Positions 18,044 to 27,228 of a stretch of DNA of 64,000 nucleotides are shown here, piece by piece. The DNA comes from Thalassospira indica (GTDB lineage: Bacteria > Pseudomonadota > Alphaproteobacteria > Rhodospirillales > Thalassospiraceae). Every line of letters starts with the position of its first letter. Within the stretch, counting starts at the first letter, position 1. The notes under the pieces are model-generated. The model saw only the letters and a list, made by a program, of their open reading frames with translations, did no database searches and was not told the DNA's origin. The stretch spans positions 3,722,001 to 3,786,000 of the forward strand of contig NZ_CP031555.1 of the NCBI RefSeq assembly GCF_003403095.1. The letters are read 5' to 3'. A program made the position numbers and the translations under genes.

Positions 18044-18522
18044 TGAAAAAAGTTGATCCGCCGCTATGTCTGGCAAACGCCTTCATGGAACGCGAACTTG
18101 AAAACGTCGACGTATTTGAGTTTCCCGAAGGCACACGCACAGCTGCTGATGCCGCAAACGCCATTGGCTGCGATATCAGCGACATTGGAAAATCACTGGT
18201 CTTCATGACCGAGGCATCCCGCCCCATCCTGATCATCATGAATGGTGCCGATCAAGTCGATCTCGACAAGGTCGCCGCCCTGCTGCGTTTATCCGTCCGC
18301 AAGGCGGATGCAGCCGAGGTCCGCGAACATACAGGCTACGCCATTGGCGGCGTTCCCCCCTTTGGCCACGCCAAGCCTGTTGAAACGCTGATTGATAAAA
18401 AGCTTCTGGCAAAGAAATCCATCTGGCTTGCCGCCGGCACACCCAAAACAGTGTTTGAGCTTAAAACCAGCGACCTCAAGCGCGTAACCGGTATTGAAAC
18501 CGGCGTTAATATTGCTGTCTGA
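18043..18522 (+). CDS. YbaK/ProX-type aminoacyl-tRNA deacylase
   Basis: The 159-residue protein is a single YbaK/EbsC domain: the lysine-containing GKSLVFMT strand, RKADAAEVREHTGYAIGGVPPFGH, and the terminal TPKTVFELKTSDL segment. These enzymes remove wrongly attached amino acids from tRNA in trans. The GVPPFGH loop is the typical catalytic-region signature. The ATG shares its A with the TGA of the terC gene (TGATG), so translation is probably coupled. Confidence 0.9.
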   Translation: MKKVDPPLCLANAFMERELENVDVFEFPEGTRTAADAANAIGCDISDIGKSLVFMTEASRPILIIMNGADQVDLDKVAALLRLSVRKADAAEVREHTGYAIGGVPPFGHAKPVETLIDKKLLAKKSIWLAAGTPKTVFELKTSDLKRVTGIETGVNIAV

Positions 18523-18551
18523 CAACGCCAACGTAGTTTAAATCTTCTCTA

Positions 18552-18588
18552 TTTCAGATTGATTTCTATTCACAAAAACAATCTGAAA
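18552..18588. repeat. Perfect 10-bp inverted repeat in an A+T-rich gap
   Basis: Arms TTTCAGATTG (18552-18561) and CAATCTGAAA (18579-18588) have a 17-nt spacer. The repeat lies between the deacylase stop and the lipoprotein start. It could be a terminator without a T-run or an operator for the lipoprotein gene. Confidence 0.5.
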
Positions 18589-18640
18589 AGATATTCCTGA
18601 ATCGGACCGAGTTTCTGATTTCTACTGGAGTATCAAACAG

Positions 18641-19213
18641 ATGAAGACCGCCATCCAAAAAGCTGCAGCAATTCTGGGCTTGGCACTTTTGAGCGCCTGC
18701 GCATCACCGGCCGAGTTCCAGAACATGGTGGTGACCGAAGGCATCGACACTGCCGCGACGCAAAACTCCGCTTTCAAAGACAGCATTGTCGTGAAATCGG
18801 TCGATGGCGGCGAAGAAACCAATCCGATGTGGACGTCTGAAATCAGCAGTCAGGCTTTTGAAAAGGCTTTGATCGCATCACTTGAAAACGCGCAGCTGTT
18901 GGCAAAGCTTGATGAAAACGCGCCATATCGTTTGCGTGTCACGTTGCTTGAGGTTGACCAGCCCCTGTTTGGCCTGGACCTGACGGTCAAAACCCGCGTT
19001 CGGTACGAAATCATCGAAAAGGACAGCGATAAAACTGTTTTCAGTGAAGAAATTCCCGCAACACATACCGCGACCTTTGGCGATTCTCCGTTTGCGATCC
19101 AGCGTCTGCGACTGGCAAACGAAGGTTCCGCAAAGAACAATATCGCCGCCTTCATTGAACGCGTTATCGCCGTTTCGCCTGAAATGTCAGGCGAGAACGT
19201 AGCGCTTAAATAA
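18641..19213 (+). CDS. Putative outer-membrane-associated lipoprotein
   Basis: The 190-residue protein starts with a lipoprotein signal and lipobox LLSAC at 16-20, so Cys20 should be lipidated. The mature part is mainly beta with RLRVTLLEVDQPLFGLDLTVKTRVRYEI, a pattern like small envelope lipoproteins that contain tandem beta strands. I cannot name a family. Its last 8 bases overlap the end of the convergent fliJ gene. Confidence 0.8.
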   Translation: MKTAIQKAAAILGLALLSACASPAEFQNMVVTEGIDTAATQNSAFKDSIVVKSVDGGEETNPMWTSEISSQAFEKALIASLENAQLLAKLDENAPYRLRVTLLEVDQPLFGLDLTVKTRVRYEIIEKDSDKTVFSEEIPATHTATFGDSPFAIQRLRLANEGSAKNNIAAFIERVIAVSPEMSGENVALK

Positions 19214-19634
19214 GCCCGTCATCGCGTGTCGCCGAACGCATGCCGATTTCGTCAAGTTCATCTTGTTCTTTCTTGTCTTCTTCGGCGCGTTCGGCCTCAA
19301 GCCGGTTGCGTTCGGCAATTTCGGCGGTTTTAAATTCCTTGAAGGCGTCAGCGACTTCATCGCGAAATACGTCGATCTTTTCTTCCTGTTCGGCAATCAT
19401 TTTTTCGATTGCCTCGCGCTCCGCGATCACTGCAGTGGCAAACCCGCCATAGGCAAACCCAGCAAGTTCCGGATTTTCGGCCGCGATCTTTTGTTCGGCC
19501 AGCACCGCCTGTTCGAGTGCCTGTTTTTCCGCTTCAAGATTACCCAACACACCAAGCATCTCGCCCAATTGGCGCTGCTTTTCATCAAGCGCCCATTTGC
19601 GCATGCGCACCAGTGTTTTGAAATCCTTGGCCAT
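19206..19634 (-). CDS. fliJ: FliJ-type flagellar export protein
   Basis: FliJ is a small coiled-coil protein that sits in the FliI ring like a rotor stalk and escorts export chaperones. This 142-residue product is almost entirely helical, rich in E, A, K and Q, and begins MAKDFKTLVRMRKWALDEKQ, like FliJ. It directly follows fliI on the same strand with a 26-bp gap. A GGGGG-containing ribosome site precedes the ATG. Sequence alone is weak for this family; gene order makes the call. Confidence 0.82.
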   Translation of the reverse strand: MAKDFKTLVRMRKWALDEKQRQLGEMLGVLGNLEAEKQALEQAVLAEQKIAAENPELAGFAYGGFATAVIAEREAIEKMIAEQEEKIDVFRDEVADAFKEFKTAEIAERNRLEAERAEEDKKEQDELDEIGMRSATRDDGLI

Positions 19635-19660
19635 GGGTTACCCCCTAGGGTCCGCGATCA

Positions 19661-21247
19661 TTACGATCCATTCCCTGATGCGTCGTTGCCGCCTTCGCTC
19701 AGTGCACGTTTGGCCGCGTTCAGATCCTGTCCATCACGTTGTGACCGGCTGTTAACCTTGGGTCCACGATTGATCTTGGGCCCGATTGACGGCGGTGGTG
19801 CCGGACGGGGGGCTGGCATTTCCGGCCCTGCTGCGGGCTGTTGCGGCTTGGCACTTCCCGCTTGCCGCGCCTGTCCCCCCGGTTGTCCTTGGGCAGGGGC
19901 AGGCTGTTCGGGTTGCTCGGCCAGCATATCAAGACGCCGGGCCAATTCCAGATATCCCTCATTGAGGCGCGTGCATTCCGTCTTGCGCTGTTTAAGGAAT
20001 TCCTCGATCAGCGGGAAGTAATGAATGGCCTCGTCGACCTTGGGGTCAGTTCCCTTGCGATAGGCGCCAAGACGGATCAGTTCAGCCATATCATCGTAGG
20101 TCGCCAGAAGCTGGCGTGCACGGGCAACAATCTGGTTTTCTTCCTCGTTATTACAGCCCGGCATGGTACGAGACACACTGCGCAGGATATTGATCGCCGG
20201 ATAACGGCCCTGCTCGGCAATGGCACGGTCCAAAACCACGTGGCCATCCAGGATACCGCGCACCGCATCCGAAATCGGTTCGTTATGGTCATCGCCATCA
20301 ACCAGAACCGTAAACAGCCCGGTGATCGATCCCTGCCCCGGTCCTCCGGGACCCGCACGTTCCAAAAGACGTGGCAATTCGGCAAATACGGTTGGCGTAT
20401 AGCCCTTTGATGCCGGCGGCTCGCCCACCGAAAGGCTGATTTCACGTTGCGCCATGGCAAAGCGAGTCACGGAATCCATCATGCACAGCACATCGCGCCC
20501 GACATCGCGGAAATATTCCGAAAGCGCCATGGTCATATAGGCCGCCTGGCGGCGCATCAGCGGCGGTTCATCCGATGTCGCAACGACCACGACCGAACGA
20601 CGCAGACCTTCTTCGCCCAGATCATCCTCGATAAATTCGCGCGCCTCGCGGCCACGTTCGCCAATCAGCCCCACCACCGACACATCCGATGTCGTATGGC
20701 GCGTCATCATCGACAGCAAACTTGATTTACCAACACCTGACCCGGCAAAGATGCCCATACGCTGCCCGCGACAGCAGGTCAGAAACGTGTTCATCGCCCG
20801 AACGCCGAGATCGATTTTGCCCGCCACGCGTTGGCGCGAATGGGCCGATGGCGGCATGTTGCGGATCGGATAAGGGCGGTTGCCCTCAGACAGCGGACCT
20901 TTGCCATCGACCGGCTCGCCAAAGGCATTGACCACACGGCCCAGCCAGCTTTCATCGGGATAGACTTGCGGTTGGGTGTCGCCAAGTTCGACTTCGCAAC
21001 CGATCCCGATCCCATCCAGAATACCAAACGGCATCAAAAGGGCGCGTTCATTGCGAAAACCGACAACCTCGCAAATCACGGTTTTGCCATCGCGGCGTTT
21101 GACCTTGCAGCGGTCGCCAACCGACAACGCACCTTCAACCCCGCCAATCTCTACCAGAAGGCCCAAAACAGCCGTCACCCGGCCAACCACGCGATAGTCG
21201 GGAATACGGCGGAGTTCTGCGACGATATTGCGGCCAATCTGAAACAC
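19661..21247 (-). CDS. fliI: Flagellum-specific ATPase FliI
   Basis: FliI is the hexameric ATPase of the flagellar type III export system. Walker [10 protein letters not shown] is at 168-176, [17 protein letters not shown] follows, and Walker B lies in [21 protein letters not shown], then the family signature [19 protein letters not shown] [15 protein letters not shown]. The catalytic part ends near residue 445. The last 85 residues are a Pro/Gln/Ala/Gly-rich tail absent from typical 440-460-residue FliI. The start is GTG. It is divergent from ctrA across a 405-bp gap. Confidence 0.95.
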   Translation of the reverse strand: MFQIGRNIVAELRRIPDYRVVGRVTAVLGLLVEIGGVEGALSVGDRCKVKRRDGKTVICEVVGFRNERALLMPFGILDGIGIGCEVELGDTQPQVYPDESWLGRVVNAFGEPVDGKGPLSEGNRPYPIRNMPPSAHSRQRVAGKIDLGVRAMNTFLTCCRGQRMGIFAGSGVGKSSLLSMMTRHTTSDVSVVGLIGERGREAREFIEDDLGEEGLRRSVVVVATSDEPPLMRRQAAYMTMALSEYFRDVGRDVLCMMDSVTRFAMAQREISLSVGEPPASKGYTPTVFAELPRLLERAGPGGPGQGSITGLFTVLVDGDDHNEPISDAVRGILDGHVVLDRAIAEQGRYPAINILRSVSRTMPGCNNEEENQIVARARQLLATYDDMAELIRLGAYRKGTDPKVDEAIHYFPLIEEFLKQRKTECTRLNEGYLELARRLDMLAEQPEQPAPAQGQPGGQARQAGSAKPQQPAAGPEMPAPRPAPPPSIGPKINRGPKVNSRSQRDGQDLNAAKRALSEGGNDASGNGS

Positions 21248-21469
21248 AGGCGGTTCTTTTCAGCGAAAATGGTACAAACAACTCTTGTAACACGGAAATT
21301 TGCCCCGCCGAACGGTCAGAGGGGTGGCAAATCGTACCGCGTCGTACCAAATATATAGTCATAATCGGTATTAAAAAGCCGTGTAGACGATTAAATCGAT
21401 TTTTTTTCGTTGCATAAGGCTTTTGAAATTAACACCGCAAACCGTTGGGAAAACTTGCGTTCCGTCCCC

Positions 21470-21534
21470 GAGTCGCTTCTTTGAACGAAAAAAAGTTAAC
21501 AAGTTGCGACTCGCCTGCTTGCCACGAGTCGCAA
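21470..21534. promoter_or_regulatory. GANTC cluster with perfect inverted repeat upstream of ctrA
   Basis: Three GANTC sites lie within 61 bp: GAGTC 21470-21474, GACTC 21508-21512, GAGTC 21526-21530. The last two are inside the perfect 10-bp arms TTGCGACTCG (21504-21513) and CGAGTCGCAA (21525-21534), spacer 11 nt. The octamer CGAGTCGC thus occurs three times in the 405-bp ctrA/fliI gap (21248-21652). TTAA half-sites occur at 21371, 21391, 21429, 21496 and 21547, none at CtrA full-site spacing. In Caulobacter a ctrA promoter is methylation controlled through GANTC; the same role here is inferred. Confidence 0.55.
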
Positions 21535-21652
21535 AGCAACGTATCGTTAACCGAATGGGGAAAATTTCCCAAAGGCCGGCAATCGTTGGGGCGCTTGTCG
21601 ATCTACCGGATCAACACGGACTTATTGCGGAACACGGTAACGGAGCAGAGAC

Positions 21653-22348
21653 ATGCGGGTGCTGCTTGTTGAGGATGACAACACCTATGCTGACAGCATC
21701 GAATTGATGCTTAAGTCTGAGGGCATGGTGATTGACACTACCGACCTTGGGGAAGATGGTCTCGAGATCGGCAAGCTTTACGATTATGACATTATTCTTC
21801 TGGACCTTATGCTGCCAGATATTGACGGCTACGAGGTCCTGAGACGTTTGCGCGATGCACGCGTCGAAACACCGGTCCTGATCCTGTCGGGTCTGACCGA
21901 AACCGAAGACAAGGTCAAAGGCCTTGGCTTTGGCGCAGATGATTATCTGACCAAGCCTTTCGAGAAAACCGAACTTCTGGCACGTGTACAGGCAATTGTT
22001 CGCCGTTCACGCGGTCACGCCCAGTCGATGATTTCGACCGGTAAGCTCAACGTCAACCTTGATGCACGCACCGTCGATGTCGATGGCAAACCGCTGCATC
22101 TGACCGGCAAGGAATATGGCATTCTTGAACTGCTGTCGCTGCGCAAGGGCACGACACTGACCAAGGAAATGTTCCTCAACCATCTTTATGGTGGTATGGA
22201 CGAGCCGGAACTCAAGATCATTGACGTCTTTGTCTGCAAACTGCGCAAGAAAATCCAGTCTGCGACCAAGGGCGACAACTATATCCATACGGTTTGGGGC
22301 CGGGGCTATGTCCTGCGCGATCCCGACACCAACAGCGCTGCGGCCTAA
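21653..22348 (+). CDS. ctrA: Cell-cycle/motility response regulator CtrA
   Basis: CtrA is the OmpR-type master regulator of alphaproteobacteria; in Rhodospirillales it mainly controls motility. The receiver (1-120) has the acidic pocket EDD at 7-9 and phospho-acceptor Asp51 (ILLDLMLPD), with the KPF lysine near 103. The winged-helix DNA-binding domain follows, with [19 protein letters not shown] and the recognition helix region [20 protein letters not shown] that is almost invariant in CtrA. 231 residues is the standard length. The upstream gap holds clustered GANTC sites, and chpT, its likely phosphodonor, is 8 kb away. Confidence 0.97.
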   Translation: MRVLLVEDDNTYADSIELMLKSEGMVIDTTDLGEDGLEIGKLYDYDIILLDLMLPDIDGYEVLRRLRDARVETPVLILSGLTETEDKVKGLGFGADDYLTKPFEKTELLARVQAIVRRSRGHAQSMISTGKLNVNLDARTVDVDGKPLHLTGKEYGILELLSLRKGTTLTKEMFLNHLYGGMDEPELKIIDVFVCKLRKKIQSATKGDNYIHTVWGRGYVLRDPDTNSAAA

Positions 22349-22405
22349 TTTTCGGGAACTTGGTATCAGGCATGCCTGATACCGCCCCAACAGTTGCCGC
22401 TATAC

Positions 22406-22440
22406 GAAAAACGCCCCGGTTCATCTCCGGGGCGTTTTTC
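22406..22440. terminator. Bidirectional terminator between ctrA and the methyltransferase-like gene
   Basis: A 14-bp perfect stem runs from GAAAAACGCCCCGG (22406-22419) to CCGGGGCGTTTTTC (22427-22440) with a 7-nt loop. A/T runs on both sides serve both converging genes. Confidence 0.93.
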
Positions 22441-22448
22441 GTTTCTGA

Positions 22449-23096
22449 TCACGGCAAATAGATCAGCGGATCAACAAGGCCACTGATCTGCAACCGATCA
22501 ATCAGTTCGAAAATCGGGATCACCATCAGAAAGACCAGCCCATCGCGCAATGTTCGCCACAAAAGATGCGGGCGAACTTCAAGAATCTCGGCATCGCGCC
22601 ATGCACCAATCCGTGGGCCAAAGCGCGGCACCCGCGCCTTGTAATCTTCAAAGCATGCACCAAAAAGTGTCTCAAGCGCCCTTTCTTCACGCAGGATCAC
22701 CGGCAAGAACACACCAAACGCCCCTACCCCGAACAACAAGGCAATCAAAAGGCTTCCGGTTTGCGCGCCAATGCCGACTGCGCCGATGAAGCTGAACATA
22801 TAAAGCGGATTGCGGCTGAGGGAATAGGGGCCGGTATCGGTCAGATCGCGGGCCTTGCGACCGCCGATATAGAGCGTGCACCAGGCCCGCCCGAAAATGG
22901 CAATCAGGATCAGGACGATCCCGCCGGTCTCGACCGTTTCATGGGTAAACATCTCCACCTGTGCCAGCGACTGCATAAGCGGAAGCGCACACAGCATCAA
23001 TAGCGCAATGCCTGCAATGGCAAGCTTGCGGCGGCGCTGGACACGGCGAAGGTCCTGACGCGGTGAGGCGATTGTGTTTGATGGATTTGAGGTCAT
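22449..23096 (-). CDS. Isoprenylcysteine/phospholipid methyltransferase-family membrane protein
   Basis: The 215-residue protein has about five membrane helices and the SAM-binding signature of the ICMT/PEMT family: GPYSLSRNPLYMFSFIGAVG followed by REERALETLFGACFEDYKARVPRFGP. Bacterial members methylate lipids or unknown thiol or carboxyl groups. The substrate cannot be read from sequence. It is separated from ctrA by a strong terminator and from cheR by 54 bp on the same strand, so it may be the last gene of the chemotaxis run. Confidence 0.8.
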   Translation of the reverse strand: MTSNPSNTIASPRQDLRRVQRRRKLAIAGIALLMLCALPLMQSLAQVEMFTHETVETGGIVLILIAIFGRAWCTLYIGGRKARDLTDTGPYSLSRNPLYMFSFIGAVGIGAQTGSLLIALLFGVGAFGVFLPVILREERALETLFGACFEDYKARVPRFGPRIGAWRDAEILEVRPHLLWRTLRDGLVFLMVIPIFELIDRLQISGLVDPLIYLP

Positions 23097-23150
23097 TGGC
23101 CTTCCCGACTTTCAGTTCAACAGAACAGTCGGCAAGAAACCAACTGTCAG

Positions 23151-24521
23151 CTACTTCTTGTCGTCCGGTTTGCCAAAGCGGGACCGATCAAAGGTCGTGG
23201 ACGGGCGCGTGGTTCCGCTGGAACCGCTTGTATTGCTGCTTCCTGTCCCCGGCCGCTGTGTCGTACCACCGGCACCAGCACCAGTTCCGGTGCCAAGCGG
23301 GCGGCGATAGGTCGAACCAGTGGTATCCGTTGTTCCCGGACGTGTGGTTGAACCTGTACCAGTCGAACCTGACGGTCTGCTGAACGCGCTGCCAGTTGTG
23401 CCCGATCCCGTGCTGCCGGTTCCGGTTGTTCCCGGGCGGCTGGTTGACGGGTTGGTGCCAAGCGGGCGCTGGGTCGACGTCGTGCCAAAACCTGAACCTG
23501 CGGGGCGGGTTGTTGCCGTCCCTGCTGTTCCGGTTGTTCCTGTTGTCCCGACTGCCGGGCGGGCCGTTGTACCTGTCGTGGTTGCGGCACCGGTTTGCAT
23601 ATGTTTGGGCTTCTGGAAGGCCAAGCCGCCGGGTGCAGCAGCACCGGCCGCACTGGCAGCCCCCGCCTGCGCCTTTTCAAGCGCGGTCAGATCGACTTCC
23701 GGTGCCCCCGGACGGTTAAGCTGATAAATGCCCCGTTGACGCGCAAGCGGTTTGAACTTGTCGGAAATGCCCAGAACCGTCTCTGCCCCGCCAAGGAACA
23801 GGAAACCGTCATCTGGCATCAAGGCGGAAACACGCGAAAGGACGTCACTTTTGGTCGGTTGATCGAAATAGATCAGCACGTTACGGCAATAGACGACGTC
23901 AAACTGCCCAAGCGGTCGGAAATCTTCCAGAAGGTTGAATTCCTTGTACTGCACCTTGGACCGGATATCGGCCGAGATCTGCCACTGGTCTTCCTTCTTT
24001 TGGAAGTACTTGACCAGAAGGCCGATCGGAAGGCCCCTTTGGACTTCGAACTGCGAATACAGGCCTGCGCGCGCCTTGGTCAGGATCTCGCGCGAGATGT
24101 CGGTCCCGACAATATCAATCCGCCAGCCAGCGAGCTGCGACTTGAATTCATCAAGGATCATCGCCAACGAATAGGGTTCCTGCCCGGAAGAGGCCGCCGC
24201 ACACCAGATGCGCAGATGTTTTTTCGACGCACGTGTCTTGATCATGTGCGGCAGGACAACATGGCGGAACTGGTCAAACGGTTTGGTATCGCGGAAGAAG
24301 AAACTTTCATTGGTCGTCATCGCATCAACGACTTCTTCGACCAGATTGCGGTCGCCACCGCGCAGCGTACCGATCAGCTCCGTCAGGTCCTTGAGACCCC
24401 GTTTGCGTGCAATCGGCATCAACCGGCTTTCGAGCAGATAAGTCTTGTCCTGGCTCAGAACGAGCCCGGACTTTGACTTGATCAATCTGCTTACAAACTC
24501 GAAGTCATCCGGCTTCATCAT
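23151..24521 (-). CDS. cheR: Chemotaxis methyltransferase CheR with low-complexity tail
   Basis: CheR methylates glutamates on chemoreceptors using SAM. The N-terminal helical domain (1-85, with NESFFFRDTKPFDQFR) and the SAM-binding domain (about 100-270, with RIWCAAASSGQEPYSLAM and FDVVYCRNVLIYFD) are complete. From about residue 285 to 456 the protein is a Thr/Gly/Ser/Pro-rich repeat region with many TGT and RPG units, ending in a charged tail FDRSRFGKPDDKK. Typical CheR is 270-290 residues. The gene lies 6 bp after cheB. Confidence 0.93.
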   Translation of the reverse strand: MMKPDDFEFVSRLIKSKSGLVLSQDKTYLLESRLMPIARKRGLKDLTELIGTLRGGDRNLVEEVVDAMTTNESFFFRDTKPFDQFRHVVLPHMIKTRASKKHLRIWCAAASSGQEPYSLAMILDEFKSQLAGWRIDIVGTDISREILTKARAGLYSQFEVQRGLPIGLLVKYFQKKEDQWQISADIRSKVQYKEFNLLEDFRPLGQFDVVYCRNVLIYFDQPTKSDVLSRVSALMPDDGFLFLGGAETVLGISDKFKPLARQRGIYQLNRPGAPEVDLTALEKAQAGAASAAGAAAPGGLAFQKPKHMQTGAATTTGTTARPAVGTTGTTGTAGTATTRPAGSGFGTTSTQRPLGTNPSTSRPGTTGTGSTGSGTTGSAFSRPSGSTGTGSTTRPGTTDTTGSTYRRPLGTGTGAGAGGTTQRPGTGSSNTSGSSGTTRPSTTFDRSRFGKPDDKK

Positions 24522-24527
24522 TGTGGG

Positions 24528-26189
24528 TTAACGACCCCCCGCGAATTTTTTGATATAGGCCGCAATCCCACCCACCGGCAAAACCGCAGAACAGATACCG
24601 GCATGCGCCGCAGCGCCCGGCATCCCCCATACAACGCTACTCTGCTCGTCCTGTGCCACGACCATGCCCCCCGCATTGACCACGTCACGTCCACCAAGCA
24701 TACCATCCTGCCCCATTCCGGTAAGTATTGCAGTCAGAATGTTTCCTCCGTAACTCGCGACCAGACTGCGCAACATCGGATCGACCGACGGACGACAGAA
24801 ATTCTCGGGCGGGTTCTGATTTAACTTCAGATGCCGACTGGCACCACGCCCCTCTACAGTCATGTGGTAATCACCGGGGGCAAGATAAACCTGTCCACCA
24901 ACAATTGGCATATTGTTTTGTGCTTCCTGACATTTAAGCCCGGTCAGACGGGTGATGTGTTCGGCCAGAATGGTGGTAAAGGTAGCGGGCATATGCTGGG
25001 TAATAAAGATCGGCTGGCGCACGCCATTCAGGCCGCGCAACACTTCAAACAAGGCCTGCGGCCCACCGGTCGAGCTGCCAATCGCGATGGCTTCGACATT
25101 GATGCGTTTTTCCGGAAGCAGCGTGACGCCACCACGCGCGGACTGGCGTTTTGCCGGGGCGGGTGCGCTTGCCGAACGAACCTGCTGGGCGCGTGCACTT
25201 TTTTGCGGCGCGGGTGCGGTTGGCCGTTTGGCCGGCGGTGCCGTTCTTGCGCTGGGTGCTGCTGTGGCGGGGCGTTCCGGCATTTTGGGCACGGTTTTGC
25301 CCTGCCCGCCTGCCGCAATGGCCGCATCGCGAATAAGTCTGCCCGGATCGCGTGACGGTGTCGTCGAACGCGCAGCACCACTAGCCGGGTTGGCAACCGG
25401 TTTTGCACCTTGCGTTGCGGCGTCCGACGATGCCGGTGTGGCCGGTTGCGGCTTAGGTGCCGGTTGCTGCGGCATCGGCGTCTGGCGCATCTGCGTTGGC
25501 TGCGGGCGGTGTTGCTGCATCGGGCGGGGGCGCAATTCGGCGGTAAATCGTTTGCGCTGGATCCGGCCTTGTTTATGAAGCTGCTGATGTTCGACCGACA
25601 TTTCCGCCCGGAAAGCAGCCGCCTTGCCGCCAGAAGCTGCGTCATCCGGCTCGGATGCCTCGGCATCGGGCGCAGTTGATTTTTCTTCCGGTTCCGGTTC
25701 GGGGGCGGCTTGGGCGGCAGCCGCTTCTGCCGCGGCAGCTTCTTCGACCTCAAGCATCTTACGACGCTGTTCAGCCCAGGCTTTCACCTTGTCGAGAAGT
25801 TCTTCGCGGAACCCCTCGCCGACATTCAGGTCTTTTGACGAACTTGGCTTGGGGATGTAATCCACAGCCCCAAGCGTCATCGCCTGGAAACTGATATCGG
25901 CATTTCGTTTGGTGAGTGTGGACGCCATGATCACGCGGACTGTCGGATCAATCTCCAACAGTTTCGGCAAGGCCGTCAAACCATCCATCACCGGCATTTC
26001 GATATCAAGAACAACGGCTTCGATGCCGCCTTTTTCCATGACTGCCAGTGCTTCTTCGCCATTGCTGACCGATCCGACGACTTCGATTTCGGCGTCTTCG
26101 GTCATCATACGTGTAACAAGTCCGCGCACGATGGCGGAATCATCCACGATCAGGACTTTGTATGGCGAATGGATGGGCGTTTCTTCCAC
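24528..26189 (-). CDS. cheB: Chemotaxis methylesterase/deamidase CheB with very long linker
   Basis: CheB removes methyl groups from chemoreceptors when phosphorylated by CheA. The receiver (about 8-125) has DDS at 16-18 and Asp62. The catalytic domain (about 362-553) has Ser372 in GSSTGGP, His399 in QHMPATFT and the Asp in TGMGQDGM. Between them lie about 220 residues rich in Pro, Ala, Gln and basic residues, against some 20-40 in well-studied CheB. The start is GTG with GGGGA upstream. It sits between cheY and cheR. Confidence 0.94.
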   Translation of the reverse strand: MEETPIHSPYKVLIVDDSAIVRGLVTRMMTEDAEIEVVGSVSNGEEALAVMEKGGIEAVVLDIEMPVMDGLTALPKLLEIDPTVRVIMASTLTKRNADISFQAMTLGAVDYIPKPSSSKDLNVGEGFREELLDKVKAWAEQRRKMLEVEEAAAAEAAAAQAAPEPEPEEKSTAPDAEASEPDDAASGGKAAAFRAEMSVEHQQLHKQGRIQRKRFTAELRPRPMQQHRPQPTQMRQTPMPQQPAPKPQPATPASSDAATQGAKPVANPASGAARSTTPSRDPGRLIRDAAIAAGGQGKTVPKMPERPATAAPSARTAPPAKRPTAPAPQKSARAQQVRSASAPAPAKRQSARGGVTLLPEKRINVEAIAIGSSTGGPQALFEVLRGLNGVRQPIFITQHMPATFTTILAEHITRLTGLKCQEAQNNMPIVGGQVYLAPGDYHMTVEGRGASRHLKLNQNPPENFCRPSVDPMLRSLVASYGGNILTAILTGMGQDGMLGGRDVVNAGGMVVAQDEQSSVVWGMPGAAAHAGICSAVLPVGGIAAYIKKFAGGR

Positions 26190-26257
26190 GTGGTAGCGTC
26201 CCCGCTTGATGATGGAGATCGGATCTTGAAGGCTTACAGGTTCGTGAGCACCCCGGC

Positions 26258-26623
26258 CTAGATCAGGCCGACCTGCTCGAACTTGGCCTGGATGATCTCG
26301 CTATCGAACGGCTTCATGATGTATTCGTTCGCGCCAGCGGTGATGGCTTCCTGAATGTGTTCAAGGTCGTTTTCAGTTGTACAGAACACAACAACAGGAT
26401 CATCGCCACCAGGCGTTGCACGCAGTTCACGCAGGAACTCTATCCCGCTTTTGACGGGCATGTTCCAATCAAGCAGAACCGCGTCGGGCATGGACTCAAG
26501 GCACTTATCAAGCGCCTCCTGACCGTCCACTGCCTCTACAACCGCAAACCCGATTTCCTCGAGAATGCGTCTTGCTACCATCCGGATGACTTTCGAATCA
26601 TCGACGACGAGACAACTCTTCAT
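26258..26623 (-). CDS. cheY: Chemotaxis response regulator CheY
   Basis: The 121-residue single receiver domain has the acidic pair Asp8-Asp9, phospho-acceptor Asp52 (VLLDWNMPV), Thr in FCTTEND and the conserved Lys in IMKPFD. Phosphorylated CheY binds FliM/FliN and changes motor direction or speed. It lies between cheW and cheB in the chemotaxis run. GGAAG is positioned upstream of the start. Confidence 0.95.
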   Translation of the reverse strand: MKSCLVVDDSKVIRMVARRILEEIGFAVVEAVDGQEALDKCLESMPDAVLLDWNMPVKSGIEFLRELRATPGGDDPVVVFCTTENDLEHIQEAITAGANEYIMKPFDSEIIQAKFEQVGLI

Positions 26624-26705
26624 CGACTTCCTTCTCGCTTACTTAGGTCGTTAAGCCACAATGGCAGGAACCGGGCACATTGCGTGCCCGGCATGGGAAA
26701 TCAGG

Positions 26706-27212
26706 TTAACCGGCTTGCTTGATCGAAGACGTGAAATCAAGCAGACGAGTCACGTCGAGAATCACCAGAAGCTTCTTGTCGAGACGGAAAATACCGTCCG
26801 AAAATTCGCGCCAGCGCGGATCAAGCGTTGCCGGGTTCTGTTCGAACGCCTTTTTCGGAACGCTCAGAACCTCTCCAACCTGATCGACCATCAGGCTGTA
26901 AAGCTCGCCACCTTCATCGACAACGATGCTCATGCCCGGTTCATCGTCTTCGCGGTCACGCAGACCAAGACGTTTGCGGACATCAATCGCGGTCACAATA
27001 CGACCACGCAGGTTCAACGATCCGGCCACTTCCGGCGGTGAAAGCGGGATACGGGTAATGCGTTGCGGCCCCAGGACATCCTGAACGGTCAGAACAGGGA
27101 TACCGAAAAGCTGCTTGCCAATATTCGCGGTCACGAAATCCTGGCTGTCACCACCAAGTTCAAGGGCTCCGCCTTTTTCCTGGCTCGGGACGAGTGCGTT
27201 TTTATCGCTCAT
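26706..27212 (-). CDS. cheW: Chemotaxis coupling protein CheW
   Basis: CheW links chemoreceptors to CheA. The 168 residues form one CheW domain (about 22-160): FVTANIGKQLFGIPVLTVQDVL, RITRIPLSPPEVAGSLNLRGRIVTAIDVRKRLGL, and VDQVGEVLSVPKKAFEQNP. A short hydrophilic N-terminal leader precedes it. The gene lies 16 bp after cheA. Confidence 0.95.
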   Translation of the reverse strand: MSDKNALVPSQEKGGALELGGDSQDFVTANIGKQLFGIPVLTVQDVLGPQRITRIPLSPPEVAGSLNLRGRIVTAIDVRKRLGLRDREDDEPGMSIVVDEGGELYSLMVDQVGEVLSVPKKAFEQNPATLDPRWREFSDGIFRLDKKLLVILDVTRLLDFTSSIKQAG

Positions 27213-27228
27213 AGGACTGTTCTCCCGC

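Noticed and set aside
21370..21395. CtrA full site TTAA-N7-TTAA before ctrA
   Set aside because: TTAA half-sites are 20 bp apart start to start; none in the gap has the required 11-bp spacing.
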